A stretch of 64,000 bases of DNA from Acidobacteriota bacterium (GCA_021788095.1 JAJYLB010000002.1:1-64000), one strand, 5' to 3'; counted from the stretch's first letter, positions 37,731 through 47,646 are shown. The notes: generated by a model not told the origin, from the letters alone. Numbers and translations: made by a program.

Positions 37731-40439
37731 TTATCGCGGCAGGCTCTCCCGCCCGACGATCTCAAAATGCGTTTCGCTTCCCGGCGCCCCCGTGCCCGGT
37801 TGGCCGCCACCGACGAAGATCGTGTACGCCCCCGGCAGAACCATCCGATCGCCTTTTCGATTGACTTCGCTCAGGTCGCGCGGGTCGAGCGAGAAGTTCA
37901 CGGGCTTGGTTTCGCCCGGCCCCAGATGGACGCGCGCGAACCCCTTGAGCGCGCGGAAGGGAGCAAGCCGCGACGGCGGATACTCGATGTACAGCTCCGC
38001 CACCTCGTCGCCGGGCACCTGGGACGTGTTGCGAATGCTGGTTTGCACGCTAAGCGTCTCGCCAGCCTTGACCCTGGCCGAGGAAAGCTGTAACGGACCG
38101 AATGCAAAAGTCGAATAGCTCAAACCATAGCCGAAGGGGAAGAGCGGGCGGCCGCGGAAGTACCGATAGGTGCGGTTCCGCATCGAGTAGTCGGTGAAGG
38201 GCGGTAGCTGGGAGAGCGAAGCGTAGAACGTGATCGGCAGCTTTCCCCCGGGATTGTTTTCTCCCGCGAGCGTTTCCGCGATGGCGGTGCCGGCTTCCTC
38301 ACCCGGATACCATGCCTCGAGGATCGCCGCCGCGTGCTTTTCCGCCCAATTCACCGCCAAAGCCTCGCCGTTCATCAGCACGACCACAAGCGGCTTACCG
38401 GTCGCCACAAGCGCCTCGAGCAGCTTCCTCTGAACGGCGGGCAGGGCGATCTTCGTCCGGTCGCCGTGATCGAAGCCGGGAATGTCGAGCGGCATCTCTT
38501 CGCCAACCAGATGGGGAGAGAGCCCGAGGAAAGCCACGACGACGTCGCTTCGCTTTGCCGCTTCGACCGCCTCGGCGCGCAGCGCCGCGGCCGGCGGTTC
38601 CCAGTCCAGCATGATTCCCGCGCCGAACAGCCCCGTTTCGTGCGCGTAATCGAACCGGAAGGCGTGCGGTTTCGCGTTGTTCCACCGGACGCGATACCTG
38701 GGCGAAGGCTTACCGGGCAGGTAAGGCTTCGGGCTGCTCAACACCAACTTGCCGTCGAGATAGAGCCGGTAGAGCTCCTGGTCGCCGCAGGGATAGCAGC
38801 CCGACGTATGGATACTGAAGGTGTATTCGCCTGGCCCGGGCGGAGTGAACGTGCCTCGCCAGCGAACGGAAAAGCCCTGAAGCGGAACACCGCGCGCCGG
38901 CGAGGCCGCCTCCCAATTGAACTGGATTTGCGGGTCGGTGCGGCGCAAAACGGGCTGGCCGGAAAAATTGGGATTGGCAAAATACTCCGCGGTCAGCCCC
39001 CCGAGCCCGGCTTCCCGGTCCGGAACGGCCGGACGAAACGCGGTCCGCGGAACCGGTATGGGGTAGAGGCCGTCGTGGGCTGAACCCTGCGCGTACCGCA
39101 CGCGCGCCTTGCCCGCAAACTCGCGCAGCATGCCCGCAAGGGGCAAGACGGGATGGCGTGGCGTCCCGTGGTAATTGCCTTGGATCGCCCCGAGCGACTC
39201 CGCGTTGGGCCCGACGACGGCGATGGTCTTGACGGACGGCTGGAGAGGAAGCACGCCGTCGTTCTTCAGCAGCACCATAGACTCGCGCGCTACGCGGAGC
39301 GCGAGGCGCCGGTGCGCCGGCGAATCGTCGTCCGAGTAGGGGATTCGGTTAAACGGCACCATGCTCGGAGGATCGAACATGCCCAGGCGCATTCGTGCGG
39401 TGAACAGGCGCCTGACCGCCTGATTGATCTTGCTTTCCGATATCAAGCCGTCGTGCACCGCCTTCACGAGCGTCACGTACTCATCGCCGCAGGTCGTATC
39501 GGTTCCGGCGATCACCGCGAGCGCCGAGGCGTGCTCGATGTCGGGCGCGTAATGGTGGCCCTTGGCGATGTCGGCGACCGCGCCGCAATCGGAGGTCACG
39601 TAGCCGTGGAAATGCCAGGCTTGGCGCAGCGTCGTGTTCAATAGATACGCGTTCGCACAGTCCGGGACGCCGTCAACCGCGTTGTAGGCGCACATGACCG
39701 AGTCCGCGCCGGCTCCGACGATGGCCGCGCGAAAGGCGGGCAGGTAGGTGTCTTCGAGATCGTAGGGGGAAACGTTCACGTTGAAGCGGTGGCGTAGCGG
39801 GTCGGGCCCGCTATGCACGGCGAAGTGCTTGGGCGTCGAAACCACCTCGAGATACCGGGGATCGTTTCCTTGCATCCCCCGGACGAAGGCCTCGGCCATC
39901 GTCGCGGTCAGGTACGGATCTTCCCCGTAGGTTTCCTGCCCCCGGCCCCACCGTGGGTCGCGAAAGATATTGATATTGGGCGACCAGAACGTGAGGCCAA
40001 AATAGATGCTATGGATCCCCTCGCGCAGCGCCTGGTTGTACTTGGCCCGAGCTTCGTCGGAAATCACGCTCGCTTCGTTGTAGAGGAGAGGTGCGTCCCA
40101 GGTTGACGCAACCCCGATTGCCTGGGGGAACACCGTGGCGTACCCCGAACGCGCCACGCCATGCAGGGCTTCATTCCACCAATCGTAGGCGGGAATGCCC
40201 AGGCGCGGGATCGCGGGTGCGGTGTGCTGCATCTGCAACACTTTCTCTTGAAGTGTCATGCGCTGGACCAGGTCGTTTACGCGCTCGGGAATCGGCAGCG
40301 AAGGATTGAGATAGGCCGGCGCGGCTGCTCCCGCGGCCTCTTGCGGCGCCCCTTGCGCCCGGTGGATCAAGAGAAGAGGAAACGCAATCACTAAAACGAG
40401 CAGGCACCCGACAAGTGCTTTCCGCAGCACGCTCCTCAT
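37731..40439 (-). CDS. GH3 beta-xylosidase with PA14 insertion
   Basis: A 902-residue secreted GH3 enzyme. A signal peptide is followed by the catalytic barrel with YDWWNEALHGVARSG near residue 80, SPNINIFRDPRWGRGQETYGEDP near 155 and GYVTSDCGAVADI near 285. The SDCGA form of the nucleophile motif is typical of beta-xylosidases. A PA14 domain (GLTAEYFANPNFSG through YRLYLDGKLV, about 480-590) is inserted in the second domain and may bind sugar. The C-terminus is fibronectin-III-like. ATG with AGGAGG upstream. It is divergent from the SDR gene. Confidence 0.92.
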   Translation of the reverse strand: MRSVLRKALVGCLLVLVIAFPLLLIHRAQGAPQEAAGAAAPAYLNPSLPIPERVNDLVQRMTLQEKVLQMQHTAPAIPRLGIPAYDWWNEALHGVARSGYATVFPQAIGVASTWDAPLLYNEASVISDEARAKYNQALREGIHSIYFGLTFWSPNINIFRDPRWGRGQETYGEDPYLTATMAEAFVRGMQGNDPRYLEVVSTPKHFAVHSGPDPLRHRFNVNVSPYDLEDTYLPAFRAAIVGAGADSVMCAYNAVDGVPDCANAYLLNTTLRQAWHFHGYVTSDCGAVADIAKGHHYAPDIEHASALAVIAGTDTTCGDEYVTLVKAVHDGLISESKINQAVRRLFTARMRLGMFDPPSMVPFNRIPYSDDDSPAHRRLALRVARESMVLLKNDGVLPLQPSVKTIAVVGPNAESLGAIQGNYHGTPRHPVLPLAGMLREFAGKARVRYAQGSAHDGLYPIPVPRTAFRPAVPDREAGLGGLTAEYFANPNFSGQPVLRRTDPQIQFNWEAASPARGVPLQGFSVRWRGTFTPPGPGEYTFSIHTSGCYPCGDQELYRLYLDGKLVLSSPKPYLPGKPSPRYRVRWNNAKPHAFRFDYAHETGLFGAGIMLDWEPPAAALRAEAVEAAKRSDVVVAFLGLSPHLVGEEMPLDIPGFDHGDRTKIALPAVQRKLLEALVATGKPLVVVLMNGEALAVNWAEKHAAAILEAWYPGEEAGTAIAETLAGENNPGGKLPITFYASLSQLPPFTDYSMRNRTYRYFRGRPLFPFGYGLSYSTFAFGPLQLSSARVKAGETLSVQTSIRNTSQVPGDEVAELYIEYPPSRLAPFRALKGFARVHLGPGETKPVNFSLDPRDLSEVNRKGDRMVLPGAYTIFVGGGQPGTGAPGSETHFEIVGRESLPR

Positions 40440-40640
40440 GCCATCCTCCTGGCTTCTCGCCCTGGCGACCGAAGCGCCCTAAGGGTATTGCAGGTGCTCA
40501 GCTCGCGACAAGCCCCCTCGGAAACGAAAGGGCGTCCGGGCGAGCACACAATCACCTTGGCGTCGCTGATTTGCATTGTTAGACTTGCCCCTTGTTTTTC
40601 GGCTGGCGAACTGTCACGGTAATCTCCCGCGGAGTGCCCC

Positions 40641-41417
40641 ATGCCTCATCGACTGCTTGATCTCACCGGCAAGACGGCTGTCGTCATCGGCGGCACCAGC
40701 GGCATCGGCCTCGCCATCGCGCGCGGGCTTGCCGAGGCCGGGGCCGATGTCGTTCCGACGGGCCGCCGCGCCGAGTTGGCGCGCCAAGCGGCCGGCGAGG
40801 TCCAGGCGATCGGTCGCCGCTCCCTTGCGCGGACCTGCGACGTGAACGATTCGGCGAGCCTCGATGCGCTCCTCGAGGCCGTCCAGGCCCAATTCGGCGG
40901 CGTCCAAATCCTGGTGAACTCGGCGGGGCAAACCAAGCGCATCCCGACGCTCGAGATGCCCGAGTCCGATTGGAACGCGATCCTCGAAACCAATCTGACC
41001 GGAACGCTTCGTGCCTGCCGCATCTTCGGCCGCCAGATGCTTCGCCAGCAATACGGGCGAATCATCAATATCGTCTCGCTCTCCTCGTATGTCGCCTTCC
41101 GCGACGTCGCCGCGTACTGCTCCAGCAAAGCAGCCGTGGCCGCGCTCACCAGATCGCTCGCCATCGAATGGGCGACGCTGGGCGTTCACGTCAATGCCAT
41201 CGCGCCCGGAGTCTTTCGCACCGACTTGAACGCGGCCTTGCTCGATGGGACTGAGCGCGGCCGCGAGCTGCTCGTGCGAATCCCCATGCACCGTTTTGGG
41301 CGGCCCGAGGAGCTTGCCGGCGCCGCTGTCTTCCTCGCTTCCGACGCCGCCAGCTTCGTCACCGGGCAGGTGCTCGTGGTCGATGGCGGCATGCTTTCGA
41401 GCGGCGTCAATCAGTGA
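40641..41417 (+). CDS. SDR-family oxidoreductase, possible uronate-pathway reductase
   Basis: A 258-residue classical short-chain dehydrogenase. GGTSGIGLAIARGL (residues 17-30) is the NAD(P) loop, NSAG the central motif, and Ser with YCSSK (near residue 160) the catalytic residues, followed by NAIAPGVFRT. Full length; GGAG precedes the ATG. Being beside KDG kinase and KDPG aldolase, it could reduce fructuronate to mannonate or act on a 2-keto-3-deoxy sugar acid, as KduD and gluconate dehydrogenases of this family do. The sequence alone does not fix the substrate. It overlaps the convergent aldolase gene by 7 bases. Confidence 0.85.
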   Translation: MPHRLLDLTGKTAVVIGGTSGIGLAIARGLAEAGADVVPTGRRAELARQAAGEVQAIGRRSLARTCDVNDSASLDALLEAVQAQFGGVQILVNSAGQTKRIPTLEMPESDWNAILETNLTGTLRACRIFGRQMLRQQYGRIINIVSLSSYVAFRDVAAYCSSKAAVAALTRSLAIEWATLGVHVNAIAPGVFRTDLNAALLDGTERGRELLVRIPMHRFGRPEELAGAAVFLASDAASFVTGQVLVVDGGMLSSGVNQ

Positions 41418-42082
41418 GCCTTCCCGCGGGTCAGCTCCGCTCGCGCCGCTCGGACCGCGGCCAGCAGCCGCGCCGCGGCTTCGGACACGACGGCGGGCCG
41501 GCCTGCCAGCAGCGCGCCCGCGTCAACCAGTTCTCCGCCGACGCCCAGTGCCGCCGCTCCCGCGCGGATGAAATCGGCCGCATTGTCAACGTTGACCCCG
41601 CCGGTGGGCACGAGCGGCACCTGGGGCAGGGGTCCGCGCAATGCTCGAATGTACGCCGGACCGCCAACAGCCGTGCAGGGGAACACTTTCACGAAATCGG
41701 ATCCGGCTCGCCACGCCATCAAGATCTCGGTCGGGGTAAGGGCGCCGGCCATCATCGCCACGCCCCGGCGGGCCGCTAGCTCCACCGTCGGAAGGTCAAA
41801 GCCGGGACTCACCAGGAACTGCGCGCCGGCATCCAGGCACTGCGCCGCCATCTCGGCGTCGAGCACCGTGCCCGCGCCAACCAGAAGCCGATCGCCAACG
41901 GAGGCAGCGAGCCGGGCAATCACGCCCACCGCGCCGGGCACGGTCATCGCAATCTCGACGACCAGGATACCGCCCGCGGCAACGGCCTCGGCGGCCAGGC
42001 GAGCGATTTCGGGCGAGGAGGCTCGCACGACGGGAACGATGCCAATCTCCGCAATGCGGGCGAGTACTCCCTGCTTGTCCAT
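41411..42082 (-). CDS. eda: KDPG/KHG aldolase
   Basis: A protein of about 223 residues, 2-dehydro-3-deoxy-6-phosphogluconate aldolase, cleaving KDPG to pyruvate and glyceraldehyde-3-phosphate. IVPVVRA opens the barrel, VEIAMTVPGAV carries the proton-shuttle Glu, VGAGTVLD follows, and DFVKVFPCTAVGG carries the Schiff-base Lys. PTGGVNVDN binds phosphate. ATG 42082 has a purine-rich stretch (GGGGAGGAGG, AAGGAGGG) upstream; GTG 42094 is an alternative. It lies downstream of KDG kinase with a gap of only about 24 bases, so the two form an operon. Confidence 0.94.
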   Translation of the reverse strand: MDKQGVLARIAEIGIVPVVRASSPEIARLAAEAVAAGGILVVEIAMTVPGAVGVIARLAASVGDRLLVGAGTVLDAEMAAQCLDAGAQFLVSPGFDLPTVELAARRGVAMMAGALTPTEILMAWRAGSDFVKVFPCTAVGGPAYIRALRGPLPQVPLVPTGGVNVDNAADFIRAGAAALGVGGELVDAGALLAGRPAVVSEAAARLLAAVRAARAELTRGKAH

Positions 42083-42106
42083 CCCTCCTTCCACCCTCCT
42101 CCCCGC

Positions 42107-43201
42107 TCAGCGGGTTATGCGTGCGCCCCCTCCCCTCATCACCCGCTCGACTTCGCCCAAGGTGGCCCCGGAAGTGTCGCCGGGCGTGGTCATCGCCAAC
42201 GCGCCGTGCGCCGCTCCGCATTCGACCGCCCATTGCGGGTCGTGTCCGGAGAGAAAGCCGTAAAACAGTCCGGCGGCAAACGAATCTCCGCCTCCCACGC
42301 GATCGAACACCTCGAGGTCCGCCCGCCACGGCGCTTCAAAAAACCGCCCGTCGCAATAGCAGAGCGCGCCCCAATCGTTTCGCGTCGCGCTTCGCGCGCG
42401 GCGAAGCGTGACGGCAATGACCGCCGACGGGAGCTCGCGCGCAACCTGGGCGAGTGTGTCCTTGAAAGCGCCCGCGTGGAAATCGGTGAAGGATTCGTTC
42501 GCGCCGGGGAGGGAATAGCCCAGCGCCGCGGAGAAATCCTCCTCGTTGCCGACCACGACGTCCACGAGGGGAACGAGTTCCCAGTTCACCTTCCGCGCCT
42601 GCGCCTCCCCGCCGAGCGATCTCCAGAGCGATTCCCGATAGTTCAGATCGTAGGAGACGACCGCGCCGTGCCGCCGGGCGGCGGCGATGGCCTCGCGTGC
42701 CACCTCGGGGGTCGAGGAGGAGAGTGCGCAGAAAATTCCACCGGTGTGGAACCACCGGACGCCGAACTTGCCGAAGATCGTCTCCCAGTCGAAATCACCG
42801 GGCCGAAGCTGGGAAACGGCGGTGTGGCCACGATCCGAGCAGCCAAGTCCCGCTCGCAAGCCATAACCGCGCTCGGTGAAATTCAAGCCGTTTCGTGCCG
42901 CTCGCCCCACGCCGTCGTAACTCACCCAGCGCACGAGTGACTGGTCCACGCCCCCCTGGTAGATCAGGTCCTCGACCAATCGGCCGATCGGATTGTCCGC
43001 CAAGGCAGTGGCGAGGGCCGCATCCAGGCCGAAGCAGCGCTTCAGGCTGCGCGCAACGTTGTATTCGCCCCCGCCTTCACAAACCTCGAAGGACCTCGTG
43101 GTCCAGATGCGGCGGTCGCCCGGGTCGAGCCGCAGCATCACTTCGCCCAAGGCGACGACGTCCCACCGACAACCCTGTTTCGGTTTTACCGTCAGCGCCA
43201 T
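42107..43201 (-). CDS. kdgK: 2-dehydro-3-deoxygluconokinase (KDG kinase)
   Basis: A 364-residue PfkB-family kinase producing KDPG from KDG. The N-terminal VVALGEVMLRLDPGD and GGGEYNVARSLKRCFGLDAALATAL contain the first family motif; the C-terminal FDRVGGGDSFAAGLFYGFL contains the anion hole and the catalytic Asp. GNEEDFSAALGY is typical of KDG kinases. Somewhat longer than usual, with a Cys/Arg-rich first dozen residues. GAGGTAAGG lies upstream of the ATG. First gene of the kdgK-eda unit; glucuronate released by GH67 is a plausible source of KDG. Confidence 0.93.
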   Translation of the reverse strand: MALTVKPKQGCRWDVVALGEVMLRLDPGDRRIWTTRSFEVCEGGGEYNVARSLKRCFGLDAALATALADNPIGRLVEDLIYQGGVDQSLVRWVSYDGVGRAARNGLNFTERGYGLRAGLGCSDRGHTAVSQLRPGDFDWETIFGKFGVRWFHTGGIFCALSSSTPEVAREAIAAARRHGAVVSYDLNYRESLWRSLGGEAQARKVNWELVPLVDVVVGNEEDFSAALGYSLPGANESFTDFHAGAFKDTLAQVARELPSAVIAVTLRRARSATRNDWGALCYCDGRFFEAPWRADLEVFDRVGGGDSFAAGLFYGFLSGHDPQWAVECGAAHGALAMTTPGDTSGATLGEVERVMRGGGARITR

Positions 43202-43342
43202 CGCCTTACCTCATGCTTCCCTCCCCGGGAACGCATGCGCTGCGCGATCTTACACCCCTTCCCATTGCCGGCCAACTTGGGCCGGCATGACCCCGAAGGC
43301 ATGGTTTCCCGCTGGCAATTTCGCTGCTCGTCGGAAAGTTGC

Positions 43343-43348
43343 TTGACA
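43343..43348 (+). promoter_or_regulatory. Candidate -35 box upstream of the large GH-A gene
   Basis: A perfect TTGACA lies 80 bases upstream of the ATG at 43428, within the divergent kdgK/GH-A gap. No convincing -10 is seen 16-18 bases downstream, so this is weak. Confidence 0.25.
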
Positions 43349-43427
43349 TCCTCGCGGCCGCGTTTCACCTTGTTGGCGCGCGGCCCAGCGTGAGTCGCGC
43401 GCAAACTCCGTTCCGGAGGGATGATCG

Positions 43428-46400
43428 ATGCGCCGCCATACTCCATCTTTCCTGATTGCGCTGGCCCTCGCGGCACTCGCTCCGCAACCGCTTCGCGCCG
43501 TGCCGGTCCCGCGGGCGCAGCCCCAAGCCTCGCCGACGGTCATCTTCTGGGAGAATGGTTTCCCTTCGGCGGAAGCGCCTCCCGTCTCGCGGGCCGCGCT
43601 CGAAACGGCTCTGCCCGGCGCGCGCTATGCGACCTCCAGCCAGCTTCCCTCCGCCCTCGCCGATAAACAGACGCGCTTGCTCGTTCTGCCGTTCGGCTCG
43701 GCGTTTGCCGAAAGCGATTGGCCGGCCATCTACCGCTACTTGCAGCGTGGCGGGAATCTGCTCGTGCTCGGCGGCAAGCCGTTCACTCGCCCGGCGAATT
43801 CCGAAAATGCTGGGTGGAAACTCGCGCTGCCCCGCATGGCGTACGCCGAGCGGTTGCTGATCGATCGCTACGAGAGCACGCCGGGTTCCGCCAAGCTTAC
43901 CTTCGAGCCCAATCCGGATTACGCCTTCCTGAATCTGCCTCATTTCGCCTGGTCGCGCGGCCTCAGCCCTATCGCTCGCCTCAGCGACGAGTCGCTCTAC
44001 TCGCGCCAGGGTTCGGCAGGCGAAATTGACGCGCGGCTTTCGACACTGGTTTGGGGCGAGGTGAATGGCCGCCGCCTCAGTGCTCCCGTTGTGGAACTGG
44101 ACCACTTCCAAAAGGATTTTGTCGGCGGTCGATGGATTTTCCTCGCTTGCGTGCCTTCGCCGGGCTGGCTCGATTCCGCCGGCGGCCGCCAGCTTGTTTC
44201 CACGCTTGCGACGCGCGCCCTAGGCGGCGCGGAAGCCTTCCTGGTGCGGCCGGAGTGGCCGCTCTTCCTGCCTGGCGAGCCGTGGGTTTTCCGCCTGCGG
44301 TGGGAGCGATACCGTGCGGCCGCCCGGCCGATTCGCGTCGAGATCCAAATCACCGGCGCCGGCCCGGCCGAAACGCAAAACTTCGTCTTTCACCCTGGTG
44401 AATTTCCCTTCGCCGCCCAGTTCGTTCTCCCGCCCAACTCCGCGCCCGGCTTTCGCGTGGTTACCGCGCGCCTGTTTTCCCAGGACCGGCTTCGCGCCAT
44501 CGATCGCACCGGATTCTGGCTGCGCGACCGAGCCTGGCTGGATTCCGGGCTCCGCGTCACCCTCAATCATCATTTCTTCGCGATCGATGGCCGGCCCGCG
44601 CCGATCGTCGGCACCACCTACATGGCCAGCGACGTGCAACGCGAGTTCTTCATGGATCCCAATCCCTACGTCTGGAACCAGGACATGGCCCAAATCCAGA
44701 GCGCCGGATTCAACATGATCCGCACCGGCTGGTGGTCGGCGTGGGACCAGGTGATGAAGCAGCCCGGCGTGGTGCATGAGGAGATGCTGCGCGCGTTCGA
44801 AGCTTTCCTGATGACCGCGCGGCTGCACAACTTGCCCGTCCAATTCAATTTGTTCGCCTTTATTCCGGATGCCCTCGGCGGCGGCAATCCTTACCTTAGC
44901 CGGGACGCGATTCGCCGCCAAAAGGAGCTCGTGGTCACCTTCGCCCGCGAGTTTCGCCGCGTGCCCTTCCTGATCTGGGACCTGGTCAACGAGCCGAGCT
45001 TCTCGAACCCGGACGAGCTTTGGAAGACGCGCCCGAATGGCGATCCGGTGGAACTCCGCGCCTGGAATCGCTGGCTCGCCCGCCGCTACGCCTCCCGCCC
45101 CGCGCTGGCCGCGGCCTGGGATCAGGCGCTCGTTCCCGCCGACCTTCCCGTGCCGCTGCCGCGCGACTCGCAGTTTTCTCCCCAAGCCGCTTACGCCACC
45201 GGGAAATTTCTGAATGCGGTGCCCGTTCACGATTACTACATCTTTTCGCAGGAAATGTTTCGTGCTTGGGCGGAAACGATGCATGAGGCTATCCGCGCGG
45301 CCGGCAGCCGCCAGCTCGTGACCGTTGGCCAGGACGAGGGCGGCGGCGAAGACAGACTATCCCCCGCTTGGTTCGCTCCCGCCGTGGATTTCACCACGAC
45401 GCATTCCTGGTGGCTCAATGACGACCTGCTCTGGGATTCGCTGGCGGCCAAGCAACCGGGCAAGCCTACGCTCGTCCAGGAAACCGGCGTTCAGCGCGAG
45501 ATCGGCTTGGCCGGCCATCCTCGCCTCACTTCGCGCCAGTCCGCGCGCCTGCTCGCGCGGAAAATGGCCATCGCCATGGCCACGAGCGCCGGCGCCATCC
45601 AGTGGCTCTGGAACACCAACGACTATATGGACGACGACAACGAAGTGGCTATCGGCGCGCTTCGCCCGGATGGCTCGGAAAAGCCGGAAGCCGAGGTTCT
45701 GCGCCGGTTCGCTCGTTTCGCCCGGGAGGCTGGCGGGTATTTCGACCACCCCTCCCGCGCGCAGGTCGCCATCGTCACTTCCCAGCCGTTTCAGTATTCC
45801 GCCCTCAATCCCTTGGCCATCGAAGCGCAGCAAAAAGCGGTTCGTGCGCTCGAATATTCCTGCCACATTCCCGGCCGGATGGTGGCCGAAAACCAGATCG
45901 GCGGGCTCGGCGATCCCAAACTCGCTATCCTGCCGTCGCCCATGGCGCTTGGCGACGCCGCCTGGCAGGCGCTGCTCAACTACGTGCGATCGGGCGGCAA
46001 CCTTCTGATTACGGGCTCCGTGGATCGCAACTCGGAATGGAAGATCGTCGATCGGCTCTCGCCGCTTGGCCTTGCGGCGCGCCCCGCTCACCTGCTTTTC
46101 CATCAAGCCAACCTTGCGGTGGGAAACGAGAGCATTCCGCTTTCGTTCAATGCCGAAATGCAGTTGGCGGTCGATTATCTCGAGACTCCCGATGATAAGT
46201 CCTTCGAGCAGGTCGGCCTGGGGAAAGGAAGGATTTTCCTGGCGGATTTTCCCGTCGAACTCGCCGATGGCACGGCGTCCGCCGCGCGCCTCTATTCCTG
46301 GGTTCTCGCCCGGATCGGTATCGAGCCGCCGTTTGCGGGAAAGGTGCCCTCGGCGGGCGTGTTGATTCGGCCGGAGATTTTCGCTCATGCCGTTTTGTAT

Positions 46401-46571
46401 CTTTTCGAATCGGAAAGGGAAGAAGCCGAGCCCATCGATATCCGCGATCGTGCGACCGGGGCCGAAATGAAATTCCTGCTCCCTCCGCTCGCTTCGCGCC
46501 TGATCTTGCTCGCTCTGCCTGGCGGCCGCGTCATCGCCCGTCTGCCCGAGCGAAACGCTTCCGCGAATTGA
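43428..46571 (+). CDS. Large multidomain clan GH-A glycosidase, family unassigned
   Basis: A 1,047-residue secreted protein. A signal peptide is followed by a Rossmann/GATase-like domain (residues about 35-110, LLVLPFGSAFAESDWPAIYRYLQRGGNLLVLGG) and a beta-sandwich region (about 270-390). A TIM barrel then carries WDLVNEPSF (Glu near 522, acid/base) and LVQETGVQ (Glu near 684, nucleophile). A second GATase-like domain (about 800-880, LNYVRSGGNLLITG) resembles the trimerisation domain of GH42-type enzymes. The layout recalls beta-galactosidase or mannanase-like proteins, but I cannot place the family. GGAGGGATGATCG precedes the ATG. Probably part of the hemicellulose set. Confidence 0.8.
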   Translation: MRRHTPSFLIALALAALAPQPLRAVPVPRAQPQASPTVIFWENGFPSAEAPPVSRAALETALPGARYATSSQLPSALADKQTRLLVLPFGSAFAESDWPAIYRYLQRGGNLLVLGGKPFTRPANSENAGWKLALPRMAYAERLLIDRYESTPGSAKLTFEPNPDYAFLNLPHFAWSRGLSPIARLSDESLYSRQGSAGEIDARLSTLVWGEVNGRRLSAPVVELDHFQKDFVGGRWIFLACVPSPGWLDSAGGRQLVSTLATRALGGAEAFLVRPEWPLFLPGEPWVFRLRWERYRAAARPIRVEIQITGAGPAETQNFVFHPGEFPFAAQFVLPPNSAPGFRVVTARLFSQDRLRAIDRTGFWLRDRAWLDSGLRVTLNHHFFAIDGRPAPIVGTTYMASDVQREFFMDPNPYVWNQDMAQIQSAGFNMIRTGWWSAWDQVMKQPGVVHEEMLRAFEAFLMTARLHNLPVQFNLFAFIPDALGGGNPYLSRDAIRRQKELVVTFAREFRRVPFLIWDLVNEPSFSNPDELWKTRPNGDPVELRAWNRWLARRYASRPALAAAWDQALVPADLPVPLPRDSQFSPQAAYATGKFLNAVPVHDYYIFSQEMFRAWAETMHEAIRAAGSRQLVTVGQDEGGGEDRLSPAWFAPAVDFTTTHSWWLNDDLLWDSLAAKQPGKPTLVQETGVQREIGLAGHPRLTSRQSARLLARKMAIAMATSAGAIQWLWNTNDYMDDDNEVAIGALRPDGSEKPEAEVLRRFARFAREAGGYFDHPSRAQVAIVTSQPFQYSALNPLAIEAQQKAVRALEYSCHIPGRMVAENQIGGLGDPKLAILPSPMALGDAAWQALLNYVRSGGNLLITGSVDRNSEWKIVDRLSPLGLAARPAHLLFHQANLAVGNESIPLSFNAEMQLAVDYLETPDDKSFEQVGLGKGRIFLADFPVELADGTASAARLYSWVLARIGIEPPFAGKVPSAGVLIRPEIFAHAVLYLFESEREEAEPIDIRDRATGAEMKFLLPPLASRLILLALPGGRVIARLPERNASAN

Positions 46572-46750
46572 ACTCCGGCGAGGCTGCCTGCCTGACGCTC
46601 CGCCGTGCTCGTTCTTCGCGCGCGGTCACCGGGACGCATCGCTCGGGCTCGGCCCGGAGGGCGCCACGGGGCTTCCGTGACATACTTGGGCGGGCGAGTC
46701 CCGCCTTGCTCTCTGTCAGGGCCAGCTCGCCAGGGAAACGAGGACTAACC

Positions 46751-47596
46751 ATGGACCGGATCAAAGAGAGCGTTATTTTCCTTCTTGCGATAGTGCTTGC
46801 GGCTTTGTGTATCCCCGCGCTGTCGGCTCAAAAGACCGGCTCCGCGCCGGCGACGAAAGGGACCCCGCTCGAAGTGGCCGCTCCCGCGTGGCAAACGGGC
46901 GACTATTGGGCCACCTTCGACGGCGGGTTGCTGGTGGACTTCGCTGACCTCGCGCGTTTCCGCGACGCCGATTTGCGGCTTGGGCCGCCTGCCGCCGGCG
47001 AGAATCGGGTCGTTTTCCTGGGCGACTCGATTACGCAAGGCTGGAATCTTCAAGAATTCTTTCCCGGCAAGCCTTACGTCAACCGCGGCATTAGCGGGCA
47101 GACCTCGTCGCAAATGCTCCTCCGTTTTCGCCAGGATGCGATCGATCTGAACCCGAAGGCGGTGGTGATTCTGGCGGGCACCAACGACTTGGCCGAGAAC
47201 ACCGGGCCTGTGACCCTAAAGCAGGTGGAAGGCAACCTGATGTCGATGGCTCAACTGGCGAAGGCCAACGGCATCGGTGTGGTGTTGTGCTCCGTGCTGC
47301 CGTCAGTCCGCTATGGGTGGCATCCCGAACTGAAGAATCCCGCCCCCAGGATCGTGGCGCTGAACGCATGGATCAAGGCTTACGCCACGGGCGGCGGCTA
47401 CGCCTACGTGGATTACTACTCGGCGATGGCAGACTCCGCGGGCGGCCTGCCCCACAAGCTGAGTCTGGATGGCGTACATCCGTTGGCCGCGGGCTACGCC
47501 CTCATGGCGCCGCTGGCGCAGGCGGGGATCGAGAAGACGCTGAACGACGAGGGTAGCCATCCGAGGCCAGGGACCAAACACCTGAAGAAGCCCTAG
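46751..47596 (+). CDS. SGNH/GDSL-type esterase
   Basis: A 281-residue secreted hydrolase. A signal peptide ends near LSAQ. The four SGNH blocks are present: VFLGDSITQGW (nucleophile Ser near 92), NRGISGQTS (Gly), VVILAGTNDL (Asn), and LDGVHPLAAGY (Asp and His). Lengthwise and by context it could be a carbohydrate acetyl-esterase removing O-acetyl groups from xylan, but related enzymes include lysophospholipases. ATG 46751 has GAGG upstream; the longer frame from 46568 has no signal at its N-terminus. It lies 179 bases after the large GH-A gene. Confidence 0.88.
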   Translation: MDRIKESVIFLLAIVLAALCIPALSAQKTGSAPATKGTPLEVAAPAWQTGDYWATFDGGLLVDFADLARFRDADLRLGPPAAGENRVVFLGDSITQGWNLQEFFPGKPYVNRGISGQTSSQMLLRFRQDAIDLNPKAVVILAGTNDLAENTGPVTLKQVEGNLMSMAQLAKANGIGVVLCSVLPSVRYGWHPELKNPAPRIVALNAWIKAYATGGGYAYVDYYSAMADSAGGLPHKLSLDGVHPLAAGYALMAPLAQAGIEKTLNDEGSHPRPGTKHLKKP

Positions 47597-47646
47597 CCCA
47601 CTTTATTCGTGAAGACCCATTCCCAAAACTCGGCGGCGCGCCAAAA

